From Trematomus loennbergii (lineage: Eukaryota; Chordata; Actinopteri; Perciformes; Nototheniidae), in the NCBI GenBank assembly GCA_012861695.1, contig JAAOOA010000060.1:3981183-4045182 (forward strand): a stretch of DNA of 64,000 nucleotides, written 5' to 3'. A program made the position numbers and the translations under genes. Shown piece after piece: positions 1-12,200 of the stretch (its first letter is position 1; every line of letters starts with the position of its first letter). The notes below the pieces were generated by a model. It was given only the letters and a program-made list of their open reading frames with translations, had not been told where the DNA came from and did no database searches.

Positions 1-465
1 GAGGGTTATTTGTGAATAAACGACCCTCCGGAGCGTTTGCAATTGCCGCAAATTGTTGTTTCTTACGCGACCATTAGAGGTGCTAAACTTTAAAACGTGA
101 CTATAGGTCGTAATAAGCTGCTGAACAATCGACCTATTTGGTCGTATGAGTTGGAGAACTGATTCTTTCACCTCTGGCCATTTATGATAAATGCTGAAAT
201 GCAGTTAAACAATTGCACAAGACATGAGTCATAACATCAGCTAGCTTGATTTTGCTAACATTAGCCATGTTATTCTTGACCTAGCTAACTAATGAAAGCT
301 GACTGTTACACAACAGACTAATAACTCAACCTTTAGTTGGTCAAACTTGTATTTTCAAGCTCAAGGATGAACTGTTATCCTTAAGGAAACCCTCATCAAA
401 ATAAAACGAGGTCATGCGGAGGGTTTGGCAGGTTTTACAGACTCTTGTGCATGTTTTTGGTGCAG

Positions 466-3400
466 CCAACGACGAGGAGAGCAGCATGGTGTCCAACGAG
501 CCTGATGTTGAATACACTGAGGTGGTGCATCCCCGTCCACTGGATCCTGCCAGAGGTGATACAAAAAAAAATTTGAATCCATTACCCAGCCTTCATTCCC
601 ATCTTTCTGCTTCTCACCCTCCAAACTCTATTTTTGACAACATTTTGTCCTTCTATTTTTAGATCTTCACAATCTCTCCTATTTCATTACAAACCTCCCT
701 GTAGAAAACATGTTGCTCTTCTTTGCCCACATTCCTTTACAATTAAAGCTCACACTTCCTGGGAGGGGCATAATTACCCATAATTAATACATATCCAAGT
801 GCTTGTAACTGCAAAGATAACTGTTGGGATTTCCAGAAGCTATGCAGAAGTTATAAACAGGAAGGGTTGAGCTAATTGCCAGGCTGCTTTCTGATACCGG
901 CCCCTTCTGCGTTAGGGCTGTGCTCAAAGTCCCCGGGCTGAAGATGGCAGTTACAGAATGGGCACATCCCGCCTACTTTTAGATATCTGCGTATGATAAA
1001 TAAAAACAACAGTAACTACTCAACATTGTCTTTTGATGTTCAAGCATGTGTTGTTTTTTACAGTCCCACCAAAAAAAGGCACGGACACAGTGTACAGCGA
1101 GCTCCAAAACTCTCCACATGGTGAGTTGTTATGTTGTCTTCTTAGTTATCTTCTTTTTTTTGGCATTGAACATCGGATTACCTTTGATACAGTAGGACCT
1201 TTAAAAAGCTTTACAGCTGGGGGTATTTATAAGGTATTCAATGATTGTTTGTTAGGTGGAAGCGGAAACCAGAATTATCCCTCAACTCTGGTTCTCCTTC
1301 AGCTCTGCTGAGCATTTCTTCTTCTTTCAGCTTCCTGTTTTGCTTTCCAGCTTGTGATATTACTGTTTTGGTTTAGTTCAGCCTGGTCTGCTAAAACTTA
1401 TGCTTTCATAAACTGAAACTTGCCAAATATGTTTCAAGGGAAACATATTTTGTTTTTCATGTTGACATATCAAAAATATGTTTTTAGATCATAAGTACAT
1501 CCTTAAAAGGGGAGGCGGGTGGAAGGAGTCAAACTAACACAGAACTGTGCGGTGTGAAATCAAAAGACAGCATCGACTTATTTTAGCGACATACGTTACT
1601 CAATTTACGTAACATGCATATTTATTTTATGTACAATCCTTTCCTAAACAAAACCAAGTAGTTTGTTGGTTCTTTGTTTAGTTTAAATGTACAAGGTTAA
1701 CTATGTGTTAAAAGCTGCAAAGACAAATCTGTAAGTGACTATGTTTCGAAATGCAATTGATAACATGTTATTGTGTAGGATCCATGGTTGTCTTACTGGC
1801 AATATACCCACTTGACATTATTTGCCCAACAGCCAGATATAGGATGGACAGTTTACCCTGGCCAACTAGAGAACCGTGACCATATCCTCCTATTGCTGGC
1901 AGGAACTTCCTGTTATAAAAAAAACAGCCACTGGCTGGATGTCTCTATTAAGCAGTCCATCTGAGGCCTAATATTTCCTGTTCAACAATAACAAAAGAAA
2001 CCCGAGTGGTTGAGAGAGGCATATGTCAGAGTAAGAGAAGGGATTCTAAATGTTGATTCAGATGTCAGGGACAGGACAGTCTATGGCTGAAACAAAGAAG
2101 AGGAACAATGAGTCAGCAGGCTTAGCCACGTCATCATATCTGCTCAATGACTAATGAATTACTCTGAGGTGAGCCACACAACCCATAATAACATGTGATG
2201 CTTTTCCTTCAGGGGCCACTGACCATCATGACTATGTAAGTAGAAAGCTAACCATCACATTCTTTTTTATCATTTTAATTATGTGCTTTTTTTTTACTTC
2301 ACCTGAAACTGTTTCATAATATATGTTCATTCAGTTTTGAGCATTTTTTAAAGGAAAATCACAAGTTGACAGATATTATTTGATATTCCTAATAAACAGG
2401 ATTTTTAACCATATTATAATCCTAACAGATTTATCAAAAATTATTTAATTGAAGCCAATATACATCCATTATATTGTTATCTCAGTCATTGTTTACAGTC
2501 ATTACGCTCCTAATTCCAACACATTCAGTGTTAAACACTGATAAACTCAATTTAGGCTTTTCATAAAACATTTTATAATTTATGAGTTATTATTACTAGT
2601 TATACGGTGCATAAAGTATTCGGGTGCAAAAGAGTCATAATGTGGTGTAATGTAACTACATAGCCTTCAATTTAACTCATGTACTCTACTTTAGTACACT
2701 TTTGAGGGACTTGTTCTTGAGAAGCAATATAGTATGTATAATATATTAGGCCTACTGTAGATTAAACTATACCTAACTATATACTGTATGGAGTAATTCA
2801 AATAAACTCCACTGGCATTAAATAAAAAATATAATTTAAGTGAATAAAAAATCAATTCATCACTGAACCTAATTCAATCATATAATGTATACTGTTCTGC
2901 AATATTTATACTTTTATTTTATATAGTCTTGTATTTTTTATGGTAATATTTGTGTTATTTTACTTAAATGGGCCCTATTCTTTTCATTTTCAGTTAAATA
3001 TTAGTATATTGTGCCTCTGCTGCGACATGATTACATGCTTTAATGTTCAAAAAGCTCTTTATTTTTCTCATCCTGCCTGTGCTGCAGCACCTCTTTTCAC
3101 CCTCTGTCTGAAACCAGAGCCCAGTCTGCTCTGATTGGTTAGCTGGCCGGCTCTGTTGTGATTGGTCAACCGCTTAGAGATGTCCCAGCCCTTAGCCTAT
3201 CACGTACAATGTGTTGGAGCGCTAGCCAATAAAAGCACGAGTGTAACAGCGTGATGTCACTATGTCATAGAAGTAAACAAAGGTCTCCAATGGAGGCTTT
3301 CAGGCGGGAGGTGAGAGAGAAACTCCTTCTGGAGGGAACACAGGGCTTTGTAGACCATTTACATGCTAAAAAAATAAAAATAAGTCAAGATTGTATCTGT

Positions 3401-5295
3401 AGCTCAGCAGTGATTAACTGTTGATAATATAAATATAAACTGTAATGCATTAAAGTCTAAAGCTTGTGTTGTAAAATATAACTCATGTCTTTTCATACAA
3501 TTATCATCTTAAGAGAAAATAAGCAATTAAACACATTGAAGAAATCTTCACTAGCGCCTTCGTAGCAGCCCCCCCCTCCCTCTGGAACCCCTCCCCAGCC
3601 ACGTCCCATCTGCCAACACTCTCACATCATTCAAAAAAGCCCTCAAAACTCACCTTTTCCCTCTTGCCTTCAACTCCTAAACCACTAACCCACTATTCCA
3701 CCTAGTTTAGCACTTTTTACTTTTCTTGTTCTTTTTCTTTACTTGCTTGTAAAGCGCTTTGAGCACCAAGAAAAGCGCTATATAAATAACATGTATTATT
3801 AATATTTCATTATTATTAATATTACTAGTTCAACATGACCACTTTACATAGTTTACATAGTTAAAAATGTGATGTGTCCAATATGTAGTATTAAAAAGAA
3901 ATGTTAAATATATTTTAAGAGCCTTCTGGCCTTACTTATTTTTCTGTTGATTTAAGTCACACATCAAAATGGTGACACATTTTTACATCGCATTATCTTG
4001 CACAATGACTGTTAAAAAAGGAGTTTGATACAATAGCATTACTCATAGTAAATGACTGAAACAGTCCGTGTGTCCCTGCCTGCACTGGCCTCCAGCTCAG
4101 AGATCCCAAGCAGAGAGTGAGAGGGAAACGGCCGTCAAAGTTTCCAGACAAGAACAAAGGCATTTGGGCTGGGGCTTACTTCCTTATCGCCCCATCAGAT
4201 CAGCAGAGTCACATTACTTCCTAGCCCATCTCAGCCAGCACTGTCCCCCAGCATGCTTTAATCACCGCTGCACTAACTGTTTGTCCCTACATGGTGTTAG
4301 TAAGAGGCAGCTAAAGAGAGGAATGTGAAGTAATGATCTGAGGATGTGATGTCATGGTCCAGAAACAGTAGATTCCTTCATCAGTGTATCTTCTTGTTGG
4401 CAGATTATGTGGTTTTTGGCTGTCAGTAGTCTTAATGGTTTGTCTGATCCTCAGACTAAGGTATTTTTTGTAATGAGTCCCCAGTATAATACATGAATCA
4501 GACATGCCAGTGTTTAATGGCGCTGCTTTGTGTGTGTGGATTAGTGATTAGTGATCTGTTCCATTCCCACTCCCAGCTTCTTTACACACTTAGTTTTTTA
4601 ACTCTACGTACCCAGTGCATTCTCAGTTTCCAACCTGGTCATTTATGGGCTGGTTTTGGCTGTCAATAGTTTTATTCTGGTTCGTCTGCTCCTCAGGAAA
4701 CCGTTTTTAAAGTTTGTGTTATGGGAGAAAACCGAGCGTCTTCCTCGAGTATTTTGAAGTTTTGCTCGAGTAAAAATTAGGATTAGCAGCTAAACAGTCA
4801 GAAAATGGATGAAAACAGTTTAAAATCAGATTTTAACTTATTCAGGAGAATTTGTTTTGCACACATTTAATCAGAATCCACTTTCTCTCCCACACATTTG
4901 CGCTCCTATTGGCTAGCACTTCAACACATTGTAAGTGATAGGCTAAAGGGCGGGACATCTCTGAAAAGAGGTGCTGCAGCACAGGCAGTATGAGAAACAT
5001 AAAGAGCCTTTTGAACATTAAAGCATGGAGACATGTCACAGTAGAGACACTACATACTGATTTCAACCTGAACATGAGCATGATAAATCATCTTTAACTG
5101 AGATTAGATTTCAGACTGAGGTAGATTTTTAATAAGACCCCAAAATAGTAAATGAATCAGATGTGACGGTGTTAAAGGCGGTGCTCTGTGTGTCAGCAGG
5201 GGTCAGTAGAGTATGCTGAGCTCAACAGTGAACAACCTGGGATCAATCACTTCCCTCCAGAGATCAACCACCACCAGGAGCTGCCCGTGGATTAG
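466..5295 (+). CDS. pecam1: PECAM1-like receptor, cytoplasmic-tail exons (5' partial)
   Basis: Four small exons with good splice borders: 466-555 (an upstream AG at 439-440 is a less likely start), 1064-1120, 2213-2235 and 5200-5295, ending in TAG at 5293-5295. All but the last junction are phase 1, as is usual for Ig-receptor tails. The first exon carries DVEYTEV, the second TDTVYSEL, and the last GSVEYAEL. The first two match the paired ITIM region of PECAM-1 (human DVQYTEV and TETVYSEV), and the 23-bp third exon corresponds in place to the tiny penultimate exon of that gene. By family knowledge, the tail recruits SHP-2-type phosphatases when the tyrosines are phosphorylated, at endothelial and leukocyte junctions. 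The Ig domains and membrane segment lie left of the window. Another ITIM-bearing Ig receptor is the main alternative. The last-exon assignment rests on phase, splice site and motif. Confidence 0.72.
2965..3330 (+). repeat. Dispersed MITE-like repeat, copy 1 (family R1)
   Basis: Core text such as CTGGCCGGCTCTGTTGTGAT is shared with copies at about 4895-5100 (reverse, internally deleted), 10556-10800 (forward) and 31685-31810 (reverse). The forward copy at 10.56 kb begins with an AAAGGGGCC-type end. No coding potential. It sits in the last intron of the PECAM1-like gene. Confidence 0.75.
3551..3805 (+). repeat. LINE 3' tail fragment (L2/Rex-like)
   Basis: The segment reads like the end of a non-LTR retrotransposon: a decayed C-terminal coding piece (a CTCTGGAACCC...TTCAAAAAAGCCCTCAAAAC pattern), then TGTAAAGCGCTTTGAG and a GCGCTATATAAAT tail. 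Similar tails end the LINE pieces at 26.6 kb and 43.9 kb. The fragment is 5' truncated and inactive. Confidence 0.7.
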
Positions 5296-5365
5296 TGATC
5301 TGTCCCATTCCCACCCCCAGCTTCTTTACACACTTTGTTTTGGACTTTTCTAAGTTTCCAACCTG
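4408..5365 (+). repeat. Tandem duplication around the PECAM1-like last exon
   Basis: A unit at about 4408-4640 is repeated at about 4652-5365. Matching landmarks include TTTTGGCTGTCA, a GAATCAGA...GTGTTTAA/GTGTTAAA stretch, GGATTAGTGATCTGT and CCCAGCTTCTTTACACACTT. The second unit is interrupted at about 4705-5103 by an R1-type repeat and contains the intact last exon. The first unit has the exon's flanks and terminal GGATTAG but lacks the exon body. Confidence 0.7.
4895..5100 (-). repeat. R1 repeat, copy 2, reverse and internally deleted
   Basis: The reverse complement matches copy 1 from the ATGCTTTAATGTTCAAAA segment through GTGCTGCAGCACCTCTTTTC. It then jumps to AGAGATGTCCCGCCC, missing the roughly 85 bp that contain the CTGGCCGGCTCTG block. 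It interrupts the second unit of the local tandem duplication. Confidence 0.7.
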
Positions 5366-5410
5366 TTGAATAATTCAACACTACCTAAACTGTAAATATT
5401 ATTTTGTAGC

Positions 5411-5416
5411 AATAAA
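5411..5416 (+). promoter_or_regulatory. Polyadenylation signal of the PECAM1-like gene
   Basis: AATAAA lies 116 bases after the TAG stop of the PECAM1-like gene, in AT-rich sequence. It is the first canonical hexamer downstream, so it probably ends the 3' UTR. The opposing SLC1A-family gene begins its readable last exon about 0.7 kb further on, so the two genes converge. Confidence 0.5.
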
Positions 5417-5419
5417 GGC

Positions 5420-6090
5420 ATTTCATAGTTTGTTGGTGTGTTTTTATTCGTGTTTAGCAGACCATTACAGGACAGCTGCAAAGAAATGATGGAAACACTT
5501 TATGATGCTAATGTGTAAAATGCAATTTAAACATGTTTTAATTTTTAAATGCTATAATCTTCTTTTAGCACTGTATAATTATAGTTGTAAGCACTTTTTA
5601 ACATTCATATTCATTTATGACTAGAACCACAACACATTTTAGAGCAATATTCGATATGACTCATGAATAAGCCACATAAGATTTTACTTAAAATATATAT
5701 AAAGACAGTATTTATGTTTGTGAATGCTATCAAAATATATTTTTTTAATGTCCATGAATATGGTGATTATGTTTTTTAGGTATTAAAATACATGACTGCA
5801 GCTTCTTTAATTTTTATTCACCAATAAATACTGAAATAAATCCAGTTCAATTCAAATACAATTCAATACATTCATCTGTTACATTAATTAAATGCAATAT
5901 ATTTATTGCAATAACTACAGTAAACCTCTTTCTTGATAGTTTTAAAAACCTTGTACTCAATAAACTAACAACTGTGCCATATACATAACTACTACACTAA
6001 GACAAAATGAAATAAATGTGTACTAAATAATCATGACAACTAACAACAACTTCATGGGATTTTTCTGAACTTTCTCAAGTGTAGTTGTCA
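5420..6090. other. AT-rich convergent intergenic spacer
   Basis: Between the PECAM1-like 3' end (+) and the SLC1A-like 3' end (-). AT-rich and unstructured, with no exon-like frame. TTTATT motifs near 5811-5820 and 5901-5907 could be minus-strand poly(A) signals for the SLC1A-like gene. Confidence 0.5.
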
Positions 6091-6092
6091 TC

Positions 6093-6213
6093 TTAGCTCT
6101 CCTGATATTCCAGAGCGTTGAACATGTCTTCCTCGTCCTCGGCGAGCTCCTCTGGGTTGAACTAAGCCTGGATCATGTCCAGGCTGAGTTCCTCATCATC
6201 AATGACCTGCACC
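6093..6213 (-). other. Last SLC1A-like exon with early in-frame TAG and open acidic tail
   Basis: The exon starts at 6213 after a GCATGGCTAG acceptor and, in the phase left by the previous exon, reads through DDEELSLDMIQA to TAG at 6164-6162. Beyond the TAG the same frame stays open for 22 more codons, includes FNPEELAEDEEDMFNALEYQ, and ends in TAA at 6095-6093. Its strong acidic bias on both sides of the stop suggests that the stop was once a CAG. Confidence 0.6.
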
Positions 6214-9200
6214 CTAGCCATGCAAAGCACAAATAGGTCAGCAGAAAGAAATATATACTTTTGTTTTTAACCTGCTGCTCCTCTCTGCCACTAGCCTAAC
6301 TGAAGTATTTACTTCACCTTTTCTGCAAATGTAAAGCCAAAACCCAACAAATAAGACGAGATAGATTTGTACCATGGCGTTGGCGGTCCTTGCTCCATTT
6401 CTCCCAGTTGTCCTTTTGACACCTGGTGAACGATTGCCACGCCAATACAGTTTCCCAAGACGTTGACAACACTGTTGCAGCGGTCTCTGAAAGACACCAA
6501 CACACCATGAAAGTTGAGCAGATGTTCTGATTTATTTTTGTTTCTTTGATCCATTTGCACTTTAGCTGACCGACCAAAAGGACAAAAGAATGTTAGCTGG
6601 TTAGCGAACCATTTCGCATAAAGCATAAAAGAGGTAATACATATTTAAAAGCGGTCAGGACAAATTTGCTCAGACAACAAAACAAAAACACTATTAGTGT
6701 ATTGAGCTCCCCACACTCAATACATTATAAAGGTATGCCTTACTTGTTGTTAGCAACACTTGAAGACAAAGGATTTACAATGTCAGGCTATCATAATGAC
6801 AAATATGGCCTACAAACCTAACACATATTATAAAATACTGTCTAATATTGCTTTTGAATTTGAAAATGTTGAATTTCATTTCAAAATATTTACACAATAT
6901 AGCTTAAATACAAACAAATGTATGCTAATAATGACAAAATACCATCCTCTACAGGGGCTAGCATTCCCACTCACAACTGTGAAACACATGCATAAACATT
7001 TCAAGAAAACCAGTGGTATAATGTGTTGAAGTACATTTACTCAAGTATGTACTTGATTTTGAGGTATTTGTACTTTACTTGAGTATTCTTATTTTATAAG
7101 CCAATATTGTACTTTTATTCTGCTGCATTTATCTAACAAAATAAGTTACTAGTTACTTTACAGATTCTGATTATTCGCTAATAAGAAATATAATAAAGTA
7201 AGATATATAATTATAGGTTAAGATATTCAGTAGTAGTATATAAAGTAATTAAAATAAGCTCCACGTTTACTAGCTGTGACAAACAAGTGAATGCATCATA
7301 ATCACAATCCAATATTTAAGTTGATATGACTCTGAATTGAGCTACATCGCCCAATAAGTACTTTTACTTTTTGTTATTCAAGTATATTTGAATGCCCATA
7401 CTTTTGTACTTCTTCTTAAGTAAGATATTAATTGCATGACTTGTACTTGTAACTGGTGCACCAGTCAAGAAACAGAAAAGGCAGCTACAGTCATTTCTAC
7501 ATTACTTGTATTAAACTTACAGGAGCCATTCTACAACCACCAGAATGGTGGCTTCCTTGGCAGGTAAACCATTGGTCATCAGAACAAACATAGTGGTCAT
7601 TCCTCCAGTAGCCGGGATCCCTGAGGATCCTATGCTGCACACTCCTGATGTCAACCTGCAGATCAAACACAGACACATACAACTTTACCAAGTCTATTCC
7701 TTTTAAATGTCTCATCTTGTACACTTTTAACCAATATTATAAAAAAGCTCAGTTGGATACTGCATTCTGATTGGTACATTTTGACATTCAGCAGTCTGCT
7801 CTTTTTTGATAGCAGACCGTTGCTCTGATCAAGGGACCATGTGCGGTGATATCAATCCGCAGAAAGAAGTCAATTTAACGTACACATACATCTTCCTTCT
7901 TTCGAAAACACCAATCATTTAGTATTTGTGGAAAGCACGACACTTGAATCTTGGATTTGTGACGGCTAGATATGCAGTATAATGGACTATATTTATTTTG
8001 CGTAAACAATACAATCATTTTTTAATTGATGACATGTTGAAAGCAATATTTTGGATCAAAGTATGGATTTATTTAGTAAGAAGCCGTGTAATAAGCGGGA
8101 TAAAATTCAGCAAACAGGTAATTATAGCTAAATAAGCTCCTTTAGGGTTTATTCAAAACACCCTGTCAAGGCTCCTTTTTACTACAATGTCCTGCACACT
8201 AATATTATCACTTCTTAACTTGCTATGGTGATGATGGTATGATTTTGAGTGGCTTACGCAATAGCGATTAACTGGCCGATTTTCAGGTGGATGTTGTTGA
8301 TTTGGGTTATGAAGATGGCTGCGGCCACTTCATAAAGGGCAGTTCCATCCATGTTGATGTTGGTCCCGATGGGCAGCATGTACTGAGTGACACTTTTGTC
8401 GATCATGAGTCGGCTCTCACAACATTGAATAGTGAGTGGTAGTGTTTTAACGCTGGGAAACACACAATGCATGCTTAGTTAGTGAAAATATTAGAAATGT
8501 ACATCTCTCAAAGATATGCTTGCAGATCTAATGATGAATGTTGAAATATCAGCTGTGTTACATCATCTCACCTTGACGAGCTGAACAGTGCCATCTTTAA
8601 GGCGGGAAAAATGTCCTTGATAACGCCATAGGGGTTACGTCTCGTACACAGGAAATAGGTCACAGGCAAAACTATTGTTGAGTGAATTATGAGCCTGAAA
8701 CACACAATGAATGCACAATATGGAATCATCTGATACAATTGCTGACACAGTTTGTCTACACAATGCAGCTGCCGGGCAAGAGTATTAAAACGACAAGACT
8801 GTAACAGCAATCCCAGGGTCTCAGGAAATGAGCCGAGCATGGCTGCCTTCTGCTGCTCATTACATTTTTTGGGAAGCGTAATGTGTGTTTTGGTCTGGTA
8901 TAACCAGTAGCTTTTGGTGGATACAATTAACAAATGTGTTGCTTTAGCTTACTGTAGCTTGATGACTCGTTAAGGCTACAAGTGAGGTTAAATAAAATAC
9001 CTGATTGATATATTATTTAACGCAAGGCTACTACTTTTAGACCAAAAAAGGTGGGATAATGCTAACGCTAAGACAATAGTAGCACAAGAGTGAGTAAACG
9101 TCCATAATAGTGCAATATCTAGCAGCTAACATTAGCTAAATAGTTGTATTGATCATTCCACTTAACTTTTAAAAGAACTGTGATATTTCAATGCTAAAAC

Positions 9201-12200
9201 ATTGAAGTTGAACATACCCAATAAAAACCAGTGCCATGAAATTTCCAATTTTTTGTGGCCTCGTTGAGGACATGAAAGACCTCTACAAGGACTTTCCCAT
9301 CTTTTCCAATCCTGTTGAAGATTATGCGGAATATTAAAGCCCACACAATCAGGCCCAAAATGTTGGCTCCATCGACATATTTGACCGACAGTCGCACTTC
9401 TGTCACATTCTGTAACAAGAGAAAAATGTCATAGCAAAATGATCATGAATCAAACATCAACGTCTTTCATGTAAACTTCAAAAACAATCTTCAACAGTGA
9501 CCAGGACATTTTTTTTACCATATCCAGGCTAGAATTCAACTCATCCGATTCAACTTCATATTCCAACCTATCAGTCTCGTGCTACAAAAGATAAATAAAG
9601 TTTTAGCGACATTAATAATACAAATGAGCAGTTTGTCCTAATTGAAGCATACCTTTCTGAAGCAAGCCTGAATCAGGCATTTAGGCGCCATGTTCCTATA
9701 AACAAAAAATAAGTCACACCATCAGTATGTTTGGAAATGGTGAAACAACCAAGGAATTGTGTCTTAATTAAGGATATTATGCAATATTTCTGTATTAGAT
9801 GACTTAGTTGAATACTCTAATCTGATTTGGGCATCCAGCAGTCTGCTCTTTTTGATAGCAGACAAGTCAAGGGACAAGTGGAGTCATATCAATCCGCAGA
9901 AAGGAGAACAGTCAATTTAAAGGCAGGTGTCTCCTCCATTGGAAAACCCTATGGAATACTTTTTATATATACATTTTTAAATGAGCAGAGAGCATGGAAC
10001 TTTGGAATTATGGCGGCAAAGCTGTCCCCAGTAAAGAAATGAAAAAGAGAACAATTAGAAGAAAGGAAAAACAAGGTTTCAGGGTGATTCAAACCCCCTC
10101 CATAACCCTGTCAGTTTTGTTTTTTTGCTATAACGGCCAGTTCGCTGCACATGATCTGCACTGAAGAACACCTGAAATACATCATTATTTCTGCTAAAGG
10201 AGACGATAAATGGATTTGAGTCCTCTAAATGTTTTAGCTGTTTCTGACTTAAAAGCCTTGCTGAACTGAATATGCAGGGAAAGCAGAAATGTTCTTCTCA
10301 CCTTATGATGTCCATCAAGGAGTCAACATTGAAGAAGGGCTCATCGTCTTCTGGGTCTTCTCCTTCAACAGCATGAGCACTCCCTGGTTTGAACACCATC
10401 ATCAGAGCTATCCCTGCAACACAGAATCCATGGTGGAGCATGAAAGCAAAAACACCCCGTTCATGTGAGAAAGAGCACCAGCAGCTCGATTGAACACAAT
10501 AATATAATAATATATGCAGGTTTGAACATCATACTGTGAATGATTCATGTTTTTTAAAGGGGCCTTACTATGCTAATTTTCACATTCCTATTTTTTGCCT
10601 CTACTCTAACAGTCTCCATGCTTTAATGTGCTGCAGCACTTCTTTTCACCCTCTGTCTGAAACCAGAGCCCAGTCTGCTCTGATTGGATAGCTGGCCGGC
10701 TCTGTTGTGATTGGTCAACCGCTCAGAGATGTCCCGCCCCTTAGCCTATCATGTACAATGTGTTGGAGCTTTAGCCAATAGAAGCTTCAGGCTACATTAC
10801 CTTTATATTTTGATACTCAGATTAGGCTTCTGATTACAATTTTACAGGTAACTAGTAATGGTAACAAATTAACTAGGGATGCTCCGATCGCCAATTTTGG
10901 GGCTGATCGCCGGAATCAGTATCGGCCGATACCGATCGCCGATCCGATCGAGTGGGCGGGGCCTATGGGGGACTTCCATTTAAAGTGATGTTTAAAACTC
11001 AGTTAATGGGGCTCATTCACTGGCGCTTCCACAACCAACCAACCAACATAATTATTACATTCAAATGAAGTACATTATTCAAGTTTACATTAACTTGGGA
11101 TAATAACACGGGAGAAATGAGCGGAAGCGCTCTCTTTTCCTCTCTCCCCCTCTCTCTCTCTCCTTACAGCCCGTCAGTATCTCCTGCAGCTCACCATGAA
11201 TTAATGCTTTGACAAGTCTGCAGACAAGACGGCAGGCGAAAAACCTTTTAAAATGCTTGTTTTTGAATGAAGATCGGGTCGACCAGGCTAAACTAACGTT
11301 GTATATGCTCATTCCACACTCATAACAACGGCCTACAGATATAAATAAAGCAGCGACTGTATTCACCATGACACAGACAGTCTGTGGTTTGTACTTGTTT
11401 AACTTTTGTCTAGTTTCTGAACAGATATGAGGAGCTGTGAGCTCTGTGTGCTAACTGCTAACAGCTAACGGCTGATGTTGTGTGGTTGAACGTCAGTGAC
11501 GGCAGGCTGAGATCCTCACCGCTGATTGGCTTCCGCGAGAACGCGTCACGTGAATTTGACGCTCGAGTTGAAAAATGTAACTCTCGCGTTTGACACGGCA
11601 CCGTTCAATCGCCTCAATCGCGTGATTCGCGCCGCGTCCACCGTTTCATGCACGCCGTCGGAGCGAATTTGCGTCTGTCCGCGTCTCTGCATTGACTTTA
11701 CATGTAATCGCGCCGCCCCCAAACATCGCATCGCGTCCGGTGTGAACGCAGCATTAGTGTGTGTTTCGCTCCGCTCACCGGTCCGTCACAGCGGGTGGAG
11801 CTGCAGGATTTCTGCTTCACACACGTTGCATACCGCTATTTTATTGTCATTTTTGGACACCTTAAAATATTGCCAGACTCGTGAAGCCATTTTTGCGAGC
11901 TTGTTTTGCCGCGCACAGAGAAAAGTGTCATGTATTTTACGTCATCATTTTACGTCATGCGATCGGCTCTCGCGATAGGCATGTTTAGAGAACACCGATC
12001 GATCGGCAGAGAGTGAGTATCGGCCGATATCGATCGGTGGCCGATCGATCGGAGCATCCCTACAAATTACATTTTTATAGTAACCTTCCCAAACCTGGAA
12101 ATAAGTCAATATGTAACCTTGTTGATATAGCTGTATTACAACGGTCAGAGTGAGTTTTAAATTGCACATTTACACGCTCAAGTGAAAAGCAAAGGAAATC

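Noticed and set aside
8740..8935. Possible missing SLC1A exon (a frame containing ARQL, as in family members)
   Set aside because: Only four residues match, the surroundings do not fit the membrane segment, and it has no suitable acceptor and donor pair.
11526..11978. 150-codon frame on the plus strand
   Set aside because: It lies in the CpG-rich interior of a MITE, and a similar sequence at 19.1-19.3 kb has disrupted frames. No domain.
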